DNA from: Tissierellia bacterium
GTDB taxonomy: Bacteria > Bacillota_A > Clostridia > Tissierellales > Peptoniphilaceae
Direction: 5' to 3'
Length of the DNA stretch: 23,299 nucleotides
NCBI GenBank assembly: GCA_030537695.1
Contig: JAUNVJ010000014.1
Coordinates: 3,048-26,346, forward strand
Positions 6,361 to 14,014 of this stretch are shown one piece after another. The stretch's first letter is position 1. Each line of letters starts with the position of its first letter. The notes beneath the pieces were generated by a model. The model saw only the letters and a list, made by a program, of their open reading frames with translations, had not been told where the DNA came from and made no database searches. Position numbers and translations under genes: made by a program.

Positions 6361-7808
6361 GAATCATTTGAATTTGACCGGTTTGAAGAATTCTTATTCC
6401 CGGTTTTTTTCGAATTGTCGTCTTGATCATCGGAACTTTTTGGTTGACCTTCTCCTATTATGACGATACGATCTTGAGGCACATAATAGGAGGTGGAAAG
6501 TTCCTCCACTTTTTTTACTTCTCCGTCTTTGATAATTTCCTTATACGTGCGATAGGAGTATCCTTTGGCCCCGGATTTTTCCACCTTTTGTTCCCCCTTC
6601 ATCATAGAAGTGGTATATTTTGTCCTTACCTTCGGTTGCACGACACCTAGTAATTTAGGATCGATATTGACTTCATAATCTCGATCTTTGCTATTTCCAA
6701 AAATTTTAAATGTCACTTCTCGATCATCGGTTTCTGTCTTAATATAGATTGGGTGATTGGTGTTGTTTTTAAAACGCAAATCTTTATAGTCCATTACTAC
6801 AGCTGCATCTGTTCCTAAAGGTACATAAGCGATCGGTCTGGAATGATTATACCGTTCCACAACTTCCAAATCAGCACGAATTACTGCATTATACATCGTG
6901 GTGGATACTTGACAGATTCCACCACCCAGTCCTCGATCAAATTCACCATTGAGGATGACTCCTGCATTTTTAAATCCATTGGCTTCGCTGATTTCCCCTA
7001 CCGTCTTATTAAAAGATAATATATCTCCCGGTTTTAAAAGGATATTGTTAAAAAATTTAGCACCTATGGCGATATTTGATTTTCTGTTTTTTTCAGAACT
7101 GGAAAAATCTGTCGTATACTCACCGATCAATTTATCGATTCCGTCAAAATATGCTGATTTGATTTCGGCTTCTTTGGTATAAATCGGTAATTCAAATACT
7201 TTTTCCGGTACAATATTATCTTTTAGCATCTCTTTTGTTTCCGTTAAATCCAAATATTGTCCGATTTCCTCCGGATATAATACCATTTCATTGTCTTGAT
7301 TAACGGTAATATACGCATCTTTTGGTGGTATATAAACTTGATCTGCTAAATAGCGAATGACATGGTCAATTTTTTTGTCATCAAAATGATCTTTTATTTT
7401 AAAGTTACGATGGTATATTCTTGCTGTCGATATATCCCAGTATTGTCTGATACGGTTTCCTTGTCGGCCAAATTGATAAGCTTCTCTTAGGGATTGATCG
7501 ATATCCATGGAATAACCAAGATCTTGAAACGGTATGATGTACTCCTTGTTTTCTTCCGGAGATTCGCCTGAAGAGTCTTTTTTTTCAAGGAAAATAATCT
7601 TTGGCTCTTCTTTTCCTTTTTCCTTAGCAATATGCCGAGCTGCTTCTTTTTTCGTCATCCCCGAGATGTCAATATTATCTACTCGAACGCCATGATAGAT
7701 ATAATCCTGTTTCGATTCCTTGAAAAAATAAATGACGGAAATGATCAATAGGAATACAAGGATGGTTCCCCCTATAAATTTTTCACGATGTTCTTTTATG
7801 AACTCCAT
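6357..7808 (-). CDS. VanW-family surface protein with PG-binding and G5 domains (YoaR-like)
   Basis: The 483-residue protein has a cytoplasmic basic start, one membrane anchor at about 12-29, a peptidoglycan-binding_4-type region (about 90-190), a VanW domain (about 225-360, with GLGGGICQVSTTMYNA and YNHSRPIAYVPLGTDAAV), a G5 domain (about 385-450) and a Ser/Asn/Asp-rich tail. It is probably an extracytoplasmic cell-wall protein. Despite the name, VanW homologues of this kind are widespread and do not indicate vancomycin resistance. The frame is open for 40 more codons upstream, but those overlap nth. The ATG at 7808 follows AAGGAG by 6 nt and begins just before the membrane anchor. It overlaps nth by 13 nt. 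Confidence 0.9.
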   Translation of the reverse strand: MEFIKEHREKFIGGTILVFLLIISVIYFFKESKQDYIYHGVRVDNIDISGMTKKEAARHIAKEKGKEEPKIIFLEKKDSSGESPEENKEYIIPFQDLGYSMDIDQSLREAYQFGRQGNRIRQYWDISTARIYHRNFKIKDHFDDKKIDHVIRYLADQVYIPPKDAYITVNQDNEMVLYPEEIGQYLDLTETKEMLKDNIVPEKVFELPIYTKEAEIKSAYFDGIDKLIGEYTTDFSSSEKNRKSNIAIGAKFFNNILLKPGDILSFNKTVGEISEANGFKNAGVILNGEFDRGLGGGICQVSTTMYNAVIRADLEVVERYNHSRPIAYVPLGTDAAVVMDYKDLRFKNNTNHPIYIKTETDDREVTFKIFGNSKDRDYEVNIDPKLLGVVQPKVRTKYTTSMMKGEQKVEKSGAKGYSYRTYKEIIKDGEVKKVEELSTSYYVPQDRIVIIGEGQPKSSDDQDDNSKKTGNKNSSNRSNSNDS

Positions 7809-8452
7809 TTCCCACTCCTTAAATAAAACCGACAACGGTCTGTCAATGGACAAAGTTGACAATTGGGGTTTCTGGCACTGCACATTCTTCTTCCATGGAA
7901 AATAAAAAGATGATGGGCTTTCGTCCATCGATTTTTTTCTATTTTTCGTTGCAAAGCCGCTTCCGTTTTTTCCACATTGTTTTCATCAACAAAGCCGATT
8001 CGATTACTTACGCGAAAGACATGAGTATCAACGGCAATTGCCGGAACGTTAAAACAAGTAGAAGCTACAACATTTGCCGTTTTCTTTCCAACTCCGGGAA
8101 GTTTAACCAATTCCTGAATCGTCTCCGGTACTTTTCCATGGTAATCCTGATCTATAATCTTTGCTGCAGCAATAATATTTTTTGCTTTATTACGATAAAA
8201 ACCACAACTATGGATCAATTTTTCCAGTTTTCTTTGATCCATAGTAGCAAAATCTTTCGGTTGATTGTATTTCAAAAACATCTCAGAAGTCACTTCATTG
8301 ACCCGTATATCAGTACATTGTGCCGACAGTATTGTTGCCACCAATAACTCGAAGGGCGTTTTATGAACCAATTCGCAATGGGCGTCAGGATAAAGAGTAT
8401 CTAAGATGTCTAAGATTTCTGAAGCTTCTTTCTTTGTCAATAATTTCCTCAA
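7796..8452 (-). CDS. nth: Endonuclease III (DNA glycosylase/AP lyase)
   Basis: Base-excision repair enzyme that removes oxidised pyrimidines and cuts at the abasic site. In 218 residues it shows the helix-hairpin-helix LPGVGKKTANVV (118-129) with catalytic Lys124, catalytic Asp142 in VDTHVFRVSNR, and the iron-sulfur loop Cys191-x6-Cys198-x2-Cys201-x5-Cys207. This matches Escherichia coli Nth in layout and length. The start shown is a TTG served by AGGTGATC. A second TTG four codons on, behind GAGG at 6 nt, is equally plausible and gives a more typical N-terminus (TKKEASEILD). The gene lies 8 nt after DUF503. Confidence 0.96.
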   Translation of the reverse strand: MRKLLTKKEASEILDILDTLYPDAHCELVHKTPFELLVATILSAQCTDIRVNEVTSEMFLKYNQPKDFATMDQRKLEKLIHSCGFYRNKAKNIIAAAKIIDQDYHGKVPETIQELVKLPGVGKKTANVVASTCFNVPAIAVDTHVFRVSNRIGFVDENNVEKTEAALQRKIEKNRWTKAHHLFIFHGRRMCSARNPNCQLCPLTDRCRFYLRSGKWSS

Positions 8453-8460
8453 AAGATCAC

Positions 8461-8742
8461 CTAGCTAATTTCCCTATGAATATTAATAATTTCCAATTCC
8501 GTATTTTCATCAATAAAACGAATGACTTTGTTCATCGTTTCATCTACCATTTTTTTGTTATTGGATACAGTAGCAAATCCAATCGTTGCAATCTGCCATT
8601 TATCATTGTTTCCCACTTCTGCTATGGAAATATTATATCGATGTTGCAAGCGGTCGATGATTGATCTAATTACTTTTCTCTTTTCCTTTAGAGAATTGGG
8701 ATGGTATAAATACAGCTCCAACTCACAAATTCCAACAATCAT
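8461..8742 (-). CDS. DUF503 domain protein (YlxP family)
   Basis: The 93-residue protein is recognisable as DUF503 by ELELYLYHPNSLKEKRKVIR near the start, followed by DRLQHRYNISIAEVG, ATIGFATVSNN and a final helix with VIRFID. The family has a ferredoxin-like fold and often sits beside ribosome-maturation genes such as rbfA; its function is unsettled. Here it heads the nth-vanW operon instead. No ribosome binding site precedes the ATG. A TGGTATAAT box ends 5 nt upstream, so the transcript may be leaderless. Confidence 0.92.
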   Translation of the reverse strand: MIVGICELELYLYHPNSLKEKRKVIRSIIDRLQHRYNISIAEVGNNDKWQIATIGFATVSNNKKMVDETMNKVIRFIDENTELEIINIHREIS

Positions 8743-8747
8743 AAGTG

Positions 8748-8756
8748 ATTATACCA
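8748..8756 (-). promoter_or_regulatory. Extended -10 promoter of DUF503, leaderless layout
   Basis: On the minus strand TGGTATAAT (a perfect -10 with the TGn extension) ends 5 nt before the ATG of the DUF503 gene. Transcription would begin at or inside the start codon. There is no good -35, which extended -10 promoters can do without. Confidence 0.6.
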
Positions 8757-8839
8757 TAGCCTTTCTTTATTTTTCATATTTTCATAATATTGTAACCATT
8801 TTATTCTATTAATTACCCCATCTTTTCCAATAAAAACGA

Positions 8840-8866
8840 AAAAAGAAGCTTGAAAAGCTTCTTTTT
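8840..8866 (-). terminator. Terminator of the yfcC gene
   Basis: A 12-bp stem (8840-8851 with 8855-8866, core AAGCTT repeated) lies about 10 nt after the yfcC stop. It is followed on the minus strand by a T-rich stretch interrupted by CG. It separates yfcC from the DUF503 promoter. Confidence 0.85.
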
Positions 8867-8875
8867 GTCTTGACA

Positions 8876-10294
8876 TCAAATGGGGCCGTAGCCGATATAG
8901 GTGGCATAGACCAAGAGTAGGGAACAAATAATATACCATATTAGCAGTAATTTCCAAATCCATTTTATCCATACTGTATAAGGAATTCGTCCAATGGCTA
9001 GAGCTGCCATTAAAGCTCCTCCTGTGGGTGTCAAAAGATTGGTAATTCCGTCACCGAATTGAAAAGCCAATACCGCCGTTTGTCGAGTAAAACCGATAAT
9101 ATCCGCCAAAGGGGTCATAATCGGCATACTGACAACGGCTTGACCTGTTCCTGACGGAATAAAAATATTAATGACTGATTGGAATAAAAACATACCTACG
9201 GCACTGATTTGTATCGGCAAACCGATAATTAAATTCGAAAAACTTTGAACGATGACATCTAATATTCTCCCATCACTCATGACAATGCTAATGGATCTGG
9301 CAAACCCGACACATAGTCCTGCATAGACCAAGCTGCCTGCTCCTGAGACAAAATGTTTTACCATTTCTTCTGTGGTTAGACCGGATAGAAAGCCGGATAA
9401 TAATCCGACAGCAATAAATACAGCTGAAATTTCAGGTAGATAAAAGTGATATTTTATAACACCATAGACCAATACCATAATTCCAATGAGAAAGATAAGT
9501 AATGACAATTTATGCCCTCTTGTAAAATTCACTTCTTCCTCTTCTAAAGTATTTTCCAAAAAAGGACTTTTTAAATCTATTTCATACATTAAGCTTTTTT
9601 GGGGATCTTTTAAAATCTTTCCACCATAAATATATATATAGATAATGGTAGCTCCGATTAAAATGCTAAAGGCTATAACACGTAAGGGTATTCCACTTAA
9701 TGTCGGTACATCAGCAATTTTCTGAGCTAAAACAATCGTAAAAGGGTTTAAAATGGCGCCAATAAATCCGACACCTGCTCCACAAACACCAAGGGCCACA
9801 CCTGTAATGGAGTCAAAACCCAAGGCTAGACAAAGGGTAATTTGGAGGGGTAAAAACGCAAGACATTCTTCAAAATTTCCAATAATTGCTCCTCCGAGCC
9901 CCCAAAATAAAAGGACAATAGGAATAATCCATCGTTCTCTACCCTTTAATTTATGAAGGGTTATTTTTAAAAGTGAATCCAAAGCACCAGTTCCACTTAA
10001 TATTCCAAAAACACCTCCAATAATTAGCAAAAAGTTAATGATTTCTGCCGATTCGTTGAGTCCCCGAGGAATTGCCGTTAAAATTCCCCACAGAGAAATA
10101 GGGTTTTTTTCAATGGGATGATAACTGGTGGGATCGATCACCTCTACCCCTTTGGCAGCATCCATGACCCGAGTATATTCGCCTGTAGGTAATAGATGGG
10201 TGGCCAATGCTGATAGTGCTAACAGTATTATAATTAAAACCAAAGCATCAGGAGCTTTGAGTTTTAATTTTTTCTTATGATTGTTGGACTTCAT
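8876..10294 (-). CDS. yfcC: YfcC family carrier (basic amino-acid/C4-dicarboxylate type)
   Basis: The 472-residue integral membrane protein fits the YfcC/DcuC-like family (PF03606). It has about 12 hydrophobic segments, a periplasmic-type loop after the first (HLLPTGEYTRVMD), and glycine-rich core stretches typical of the group (GGAIIGNFEECLAF, GAGVGFIGAILNPF, FIPSGTGQAVVSMPIM and FGDGITNLLTPTGGALMAAL). Family members are usually annotated as arginine/ornithine antiporter-like or basic amino-acid carriers; the substrate here is an inference. The frame is open 22 codons further upstream, but the ATG at 10294 has a strong AGAGGAG site 6 nt away and directly precedes the charged start MKSNNHKKK. 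It forms a single-gene unit with its own promoter and terminator. Confidence 0.88.
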   Translation of the reverse strand: MKSNNHKKKLKLKAPDALVLIIILLALSALATHLLPTGEYTRVMDAAKGVEVIDPTSYHPIEKNPISLWGILTAIPRGLNESAEIINFLLIIGGVFGILSGTGALDSLLKITLHKLKGRERWIIPIVLLFWGLGGAIIGNFEECLAFLPLQITLCLALGFDSITGVALGVCGAGVGFIGAILNPFTIVLAQKIADVPTLSGIPLRVIAFSILIGATIIYIYIYGGKILKDPQKSLMYEIDLKSPFLENTLEEEEVNFTRGHKLSLLIFLIGIMVLVYGVIKYHFYLPEISAVFIAVGLLSGFLSGLTTEEMVKHFVSGAGSLVYAGLCVGFARSISIVMSDGRILDVIVQSFSNLIIGLPIQISAVGMFLFQSVINIFIPSGTGQAVVSMPIMTPLADIIGFTRQTAVLAFQFGDGITNLLTPTGGALMAALAIGRIPYTVWIKWIWKLLLIWYIICSLLLVYATYIGYGPI

Positions 10295-10331
10295 AATACA
10301 CTCCTCTTTATTTAAAAAACACGATGTTAAG

Positions 10332-10360
10332 ATCATACTGTTAACTTCTCCATTTGTCAA
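10332..10360 (-). promoter_or_regulatory. Strong promoter of yfcC
   Basis: On the minus strand TTGACA (10355-10360), 17 nt, TATGAT (10332-10337) form an almost perfect sigma-A promoter. The leader would be about 30 nt and carries AGAGGAG. Confidence 0.85.
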
Positions 10361-10378
10361 TTTTATTCAACTGACAAA
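10353..10378. promoter_or_regulatory. Inverted repeat overlapping the yfcC -35 box (candidate operator)
   Basis: TTTGTCA (10353-10359) and TGACAAA (10372-10378) form a 7-bp inverted repeat with a 12-nt centre. One arm covers most of the -35 hexamer. Within it the minus strand reads TTGAATAAAATTGACA, which resembles, imperfectly, the Bacillus AhrC/ArgR box. A repressor binding here would block RNA polymerase. Confidence 0.45.
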
Positions 10379-10725
10379 ACTATTAAATTTCGATAGGATA
10401 AAAAACAATCCTCATTTGAAACTCTTTTCTCTCCCATCGGAAGGCATCTTTCTTTCAAGTTGGCATAAAATAGAAGATAATGAAATGTTTTTAGACGAAT
10501 CTACTTTTTTCAGATATCCAACTTCTTTTTTCCTCTTTTGAAGCAATTTCAAGTTTTAAAGCGAAAATAGTTTCAAAAGTCATCCTTCTATTGGTAGAAA
10601 CGATGGGTCTTATCACTGCTTTCAATGGTTTAATTTTTCTTTTATCGATTGGGATCTACCAAATCTTAAGCATACATTTTATCTTTCCTCAAATGTTTTT
10701 TCAAAAGATATGACTTTATGTAATC
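10379..10725. other. Intergenic stretch between yfcC promoter and thioesterase terminator
   Basis: No gene with a start and ribosome binding site is visible. A plus-strand frame is open from 10495 to a TGA at 10711-10713 and reads hydrophobic residues (for example GLITAFNGLIFLLSIGIY). It has no upstream ATG and no Shine-Dalgarno, so it is probably chance or a remnant. I see no riboswitch-like structure. Confidence 0.4.
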
Positions 10726-10750
10726 AAAAAAAAGAGCCTATAGGCTCTTT
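10726..10750 (-). terminator. Terminator of the psuK-psuG-thioesterase operon
   Basis: AAAGAGCCTATAGGCTCTTT (10731-10750) is a perfect palindrome forming an 8-bp stem with a TATA loop. It is followed on the minus strand by eight Ts and lies 8 nt after the thioesterase stop. Confidence 0.93.
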
Positions 10751-10758
10751 CTTTGATT

Positions 10759-11253
10759 TTATGATAGGCGAATAATCTCTTGAATCTTTTTGTTTCTTAT
10801 TCTCTTATTTTTAACGGCTTCTCGACGATCGGGATAACCATCCATAATAAAGGCTTCTTCTTCCGTTTCCGGAATAATGTCGGGAATCTTTTCCCCTTCA
10901 TTTAATCCTTTGGCTTTAAAGGTAAAAAAAGCAATGGCCCCTAAATACTTTTCTCCAGTCCGTGGTTTTTCGCCAATAAATTTGTTAAAGATCTCCAAGG
11001 ATTCATTACCTACTCCGGAAACAAAGGTTTCCACTGTGATAAAATCTCCTTTTTGAAAGGGTTTTAAAAACTCAAAGGAATCTACGGCTGCTGTTGTCAC
11101 CGGTCCTCTCACGTGACGGATGGCACAAGTGCCTGACTGATGATCCCCAAATTCTAATAATTTGGCCCCATAAAAACTGCCGCCACTGTTTAAATCTTTG
11201 GGTAGGATTCCATAGGTCATAACCACCTTACTTTCAGAAACTCTTTTTTTCAT
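10759..11253 (-). CDS. Acyl-CoA thioesterase, hotdog fold (YkhA/ACOT type)
   Basis: The 164-residue protein has the single hotdog domain of the YkhA/ACOT family, which hydrolyses acyl-CoA to free acid and CoA. Visible signs are Asn22 and the glycine-rich GGSFYGAKLLEFGD (Asp37 at the helix end), RHVRGPVTTAAVDSFEFLKP (Asp58), and the strand GDFITVETFVSGVGNESLEI. The stretch PEEEA-like after IPDIIPET and the basic tail KNKRIRNKKIQE are normal for the family. The usual GGKLM is GAKLL here. Its ATG overlaps the psuG stop as ATGA, so it is translationally coupled to a nucleotide-degrading enzyme with no obvious biochemical link. The acyl substrate is unknown. Confidence 0.85.
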   Translation of the reverse strand: MKKRVSESKVVMTYGILPKDLNSGGSFYGAKLLEFGDHQSGTCAIRHVRGPVTTAAVDSFEFLKPFQKGDFITVETFVSGVGNESLEIFNKFIGEKPRTGEKYLGAIAFFTFKAKGLNEGEKIPDIIPETEEEAFIMDGYPDRREAVKNKRIRNKKIQEIIRLS

Positions 11254-12185
11254 TCTCCATCTCCATATAGGTATTTTGCAACTTGAGCACCGATTTTTGC
11301 ATTGTTTTCTACAAGAGCGATATTTGCTATTAGAGAATCTCCTTCTGTTACTTGTAGTACACGATCCAAGAGATAAGGAGTGGTTTCTTTTCCATGGATT
11401 CCTTCTTTTTTCGCATCTTCAATGGCCTCCGCAATAGCTTTATGAATAACTTCTCCATCCATGGCATCCTTTTGAGGAATCGGATTGGCTAAAAGGACAC
11501 CGCCATCCAGACCCAAATCCCATTGAGTTTTCGCCGCCTTTGCCACTTCTTCCGGACTTTGTACCGAGTAATCCAAGTTAAATCCGGAATGGGGTGTATA
11601 AAATGCAGGCATTTCTTTCGTTTGATAACCGTAAACGGTTACCCCTTGGGTTTCTAAATATTCCAAAGTCAAACCGATATCCAAAATGGATTTGGCACCG
11701 GCACAGACGACTACAATATTGTTCGATGCTAATTCCTCTAAATCTCGGGAGATATCCATCGTATCTTCCGCACCACGATGGACGCCACCGATTCCTCCGG
11801 TAACTAATATTTTAATTCCTGCTAAAGCAGCTGTAATGATGGAGGTCGCTACGGTGGTTGCCCCATTTAATCCTTGGGAAATTACATAGGCATAATCACG
11901 GCGGGAACATTTAATAATATCTTTGGAAGTGGCCATATATTGTAACTCTTCTTCTGTCAGGCCCACATGGATTTTTCCGCCGATAATAGCAGTCGTTGCA
12001 GGAACCGCTCCATTTTCTCGAACAATTTCTTCACATCTCTTGGCCGTTTCTAAATTTTGAGGATAGGGCATACCATGAGAAATAATTGTGGATTCCAAAG
12101 CGACGATAGGTTTGTTTTGATCCATGGCTTCTTGTACTTCTTCACTAATTACCATATATTGTTTCATTTTTTCTCTTGTTAGCAT
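11250..12185 (-). CDS. psuG: Pseudouridine-5'-phosphate glycosidase
   Basis: PsuG splits pseudouridine 5'-phosphate into uracil and ribose 5-phosphate, the second step of pseudouridine breakdown. The 311 residues fit the family throughout: ALESTIISHGMPYPQN (29-44, with Glu31), TTAIIGGKIHVGL, SQGLNGATTVATS, TGGIGGVHRGAEDTMDIS (129-146), and CAGAKSILDIG, where Lys165 corresponds to the catalytic lysine of E. coli YeiN. The ATG at 12185 lies 10 nt after AAGGAG inside the end of psuK (7-nt overlap). The adjacent kinase supplies its substrate. Confidence 0.96.
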   Translation of the reverse strand: MLTREKMKQYMVISEEVQEAMDQNKPIVALESTIISHGMPYPQNLETAKRCEEIVRENGAVPATTAIIGGKIHVGLTEEELQYMATSKDIIKCSRRDYAYVISQGLNGATTVATSIITAALAGIKILVTGGIGGVHRGAEDTMDISRDLEELASNNIVVVCAGAKSILDIGLTLEYLETQGVTVYGYQTKEMPAFYTPHSGFNLDYSVQSPEEVAKAAKTQWDLGLDGGVLLANPIPQKDAMDGEVIHKAIAEAIEDAKKEGIHGKETTPYLLDRVLQVTEGDSLIANIALVENNAKIGAQVAKYLYGDGE

Positions 12186-13246
12186 CTTTTTAATTCTCCT
12201 TTTATATTTTCCAATGTAAATTGTTCCGAACTGGTTCCACTGGATTGAAGGGCAATTCGAGAACAGGCCGTGGCAAATTGTAACCTTTGTTTTATTTCGT
12301 ACTCGTGGAAAAGTCCATAGACATATCCTGCCATAAAGGCGTCTCCGGCACCTGAAGCGTTGACAATATCCACCGGTTTTGCCGATAAAAAACAGTCTTG
12401 ATGATGATCACGATAATAAGCTCCTTTGGAGCCCATGGTGATAACGAGGGACTGAAGACCTTGTTGAAGTAATTCCTCTGCCATCTCTTCCACTGTTCCA
12501 GTATGAGAGGTCAAGACTTGCGCTTCATAGATATTGGCTTTTAAAAAATGAATCTTCGACAGATGGTTTTTTAATTTCATGATTTTTGAGGTGGATACCC
12601 CATCAACAAGATATTTGCCTTCTATCTTTAAAAATAATTCATCCAATGCTTCTTGGGACAGATTGGTATCCAAAACCGTATACAGAGAAGATTCAATGAT
12701 CTTTTTTTTCCGTTGTAAAAATTTTGCATTCAATAAATTGACCATTTCCATATCGGAAATAGCCACTTCCATATCTCGATCTTCATTCATAACGGCTAAA
12801 TAGTGAGGAGTCTCGCCTTGTCCGTAGAGAATATTGGAAGTGTCCACATTTAAATCCCGTAATTCCTGCTCCATTCTTTTTCCTACGTCATCATGGCCCA
12901 AAACGGAAATAAAAGTAACATTACATTGAAGACGAGCTAGGTTTTCCGTAATATTTCGGCCAACTCCTCCGGAAGAATAGATAATTTTTCCCGGATTGGA
13001 ATCTCGTGGTATCAACCTTTCTCTCGTTTCTCCTATAATGTCCATATTGGCGCCTCCGATGACGGTAATATAATCTTCTTCCCGAAGAATATATCCTCGA
13101 CCTAAAATATAGCCGGCAGAAACCAAATTATTGATATGGGTGGATACACCGGATCGGGTAATATTTAATTCTTTTGCAATTTCTTTTTGACTCATTCCCG
13201 GATTTTTTCGTAACAATTCCATAATTTGTCCTTCGCGGGGTGTCAT
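12179..13246 (-). CDS. psuK: Pseudouridine kinase (PfkB family) with N-terminal helix-turn-helix
   Basis: Residues about 1-55 form a winged helix-turn-helix (REGQIMELLRKNPGMSQKEI, ITRSGVSTHINNLVSAGYI). From 58 onward lies a PfkB sugar-kinase domain: ITVIGGANMDIIGET, SSGGVGRNITENLARL, and the ATP/catalytic signature NASGAGDAFMAGY (296-308) with catalytic Asp302. The position directly upstream of psuG identifies the substrate as pseudouridine, phosphorylated at O5'. The fused DNA-binding domain suggests the enzyme may also regulate, perhaps its own operon, but that is inference; HTH-PfkB fusions are known in Firmicutes. The ATG follows AGAGGTG, and a good promoter lies upstream. Length 355 residues. 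Confidence 0.92.
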   Translation of the reverse strand: MTPREGQIMELLRKNPGMSQKEIAKELNITRSGVSTHINNLVSAGYILGRGYILREEDYITVIGGANMDIIGETRERLIPRDSNPGKIIYSSGGVGRNITENLARLQCNVTFISVLGHDDVGKRMEQELRDLNVDTSNILYGQGETPHYLAVMNEDRDMEVAISDMEMVNLLNAKFLQRKKKIIESSLYTVLDTNLSQEALDELFLKIEGKYLVDGVSTSKIMKLKNHLSKIHFLKANIYEAQVLTSHTGTVEEMAEELLQQGLQSLVITMGSKGAYYRDHHQDCFLSAKPVDIVNASGAGDAFMAGYVYGLFHEYEIKQRLQFATACSRIALQSSGTSSEQFTLENIKGELKRC

Positions 13247-13272
13247 TCCATCACCTCTAATCTTTTGATTAT

Positions 13273-13301
13273 ATTATAATGAAAAGATTTGTTTTCTGCA
13301 A
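13273..13301 (-). promoter_or_regulatory. Promoter of the psuK operon
   Basis: On the minus strand TTGCAG (13296-13301), a 17-nt spacer and TATAAT (13273-13278) form the promoter, with the psuK ATG about 27 nt downstream of the -10 box. Confidence 0.8.
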
Positions 13302-13351
13302 GTTTTTTTAAGTCCTAGAAAGATTTTTCTTTTAATTTTCAAACTTGTCAC

Positions 13352-13387
13352 AAAAAAAGAAGATAGTTTTTTTATTCACTATCTTCT
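13352..13387 (-). terminator. Terminator of thymidine kinase
   Basis: The 10-bp stem AGAAGATAGT/ACTATCTTCT (13358-13367 with 13378-13387) has a 10-nt loop that holds the tdk stop codon. On the minus strand seven Ts follow the stem. Confidence 0.88.
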
Positions 13388-13950
13388 GATAAAGCTTTGT
13401 TGTAACAATGGCGACAAAGTGGTTCATATTCTTCTGTAGCTCCCAATACAACTCGTTTTTTACTGGCTGTTTTTCGATGGGATACCCATGCATCAGATCC
13501 GCAACAGGTACAAACCGCATGATGTTTGTTTAAATAGTCGGCTCGTGGCATCAATTCTTTGACAACTTCAAATGGCCTTGCTTTAAAATCCATATCCAGA
13601 CCAGCAATAACCACAGTAATTCCCTGGTTCAGTATCGCTTCAATATCCTCACAAATTTCTTTGGGATTTCCCTTTAAAAATTGGGCTTCGTCAATTCCTA
13701 CCACATCGACTTTATTTTTTTTGATATAGTTTAAAATATCTCTCACGCCGTTAATCAGTACTGCAGAAATCGACGTTTTGTCATGGGTGACGATATTTTG
13801 TTCGGAATATCGATTGTCTAAATCCGGTTTAAAAGCCACGGTATCATATCCGGCAATTAAAAAACGTTTTAAATCTCTTTCCAAACTAGATGTTTTTCCG
13901 GAAAACATGGATCCGGTGTGTAAAATCAATTTTCCTTTATATTGATGCAT
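13372..13950 (-). CDS. tdk: Thymidine kinase
   Basis: Type II thymidine kinase that phosphorylates thymidine (and deoxyuridine) for salvage. In 192 residues it has the P-loop GSMFSGKTS (13-21), the Walker B-like GIDEAQFL with catalytic Glu88, the lasso region, and zinc ligands Cys147/Cys150 and Cys179/Cys182 (CTCC and CRHC). The ATG follows GGGAGG. It is a single-gene unit with its own promoter and a terminator overlapping its stop. It lies upstream of, but is transcribed separately from, the pseudouridine operon, so pyrimidine salvage functions cluster here. Confidence 0.96.
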   Translation of the reverse strand: MHQYKGKLILHTGSMFSGKTSSLERDLKRFLIAGYDTVAFKPDLDNRYSEQNIVTHDKTSISAVLINGVRDILNYIKKNKVDVVGIDEAQFLKGNPKEICEDIEAILNQGITVVIAGLDMDFKARPFEVVKELMPRADYLNKHHAVCTCCGSDAWVSHRKTASKKRVVLGATEEYEPLCRHCYNKALSEDSE

Positions 13951-13979
13951 GATTGTCCTCCCTTATTATTCCGGAAATT

Positions 13980-14007
13980 ATTATATCAAATTTATTAATT
14001 TTTTCAA
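13980..14007 (-). promoter_or_regulatory. Promoter of tdk
   Basis: On the minus strand TTGAAA (14002-14007), 16 nt, TATAAT (13980-13985) lie between the cyclophilin stop and the tdk ribosome binding site. Confidence 0.7.
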
Positions 14008-14014
14008 AATTCAA

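Noticed and set aside
6357..7808. VanW as a vancomycin-resistance gene
   Set aside because: No vanHAX, vanR or vanS genes are nearby; the G5/PG-binding architecture is that of common YoaR-like wall proteins.
7809..7928. 40-codon N-terminal extension of the VanW protein
   Set aside because: The extension overlaps nth in another frame. The ATG at 7808 has AAGGAG at 6 nt and precedes the membrane anchor directly.
7856..8347. 163-codon plus-strand open frame
   Set aside because: It lies opposite nth, whose catalytic residues and iron-sulfur cysteines are intact; the plus frame is a shadow with no ribosome binding site.
8739..8972. 77-codon minus-strand frame between DUF503 and yfcC
   Set aside because: It spans the yfcC terminator and overlaps the end of yfcC in another frame; no SD and no protein-like character.
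10295..10360. 22-codon N-terminal extension of YfcC
   Set aside because: It would run through the promoter and ribosome binding site; the ATG at 10294 has an AGAGGAG site.
10495..10713. Plus-strand open frame encoding a hydrophobic peptide
   Set aside because: No start codon in the first half, no SD, and length within what AT-rich DNA gives by chance.
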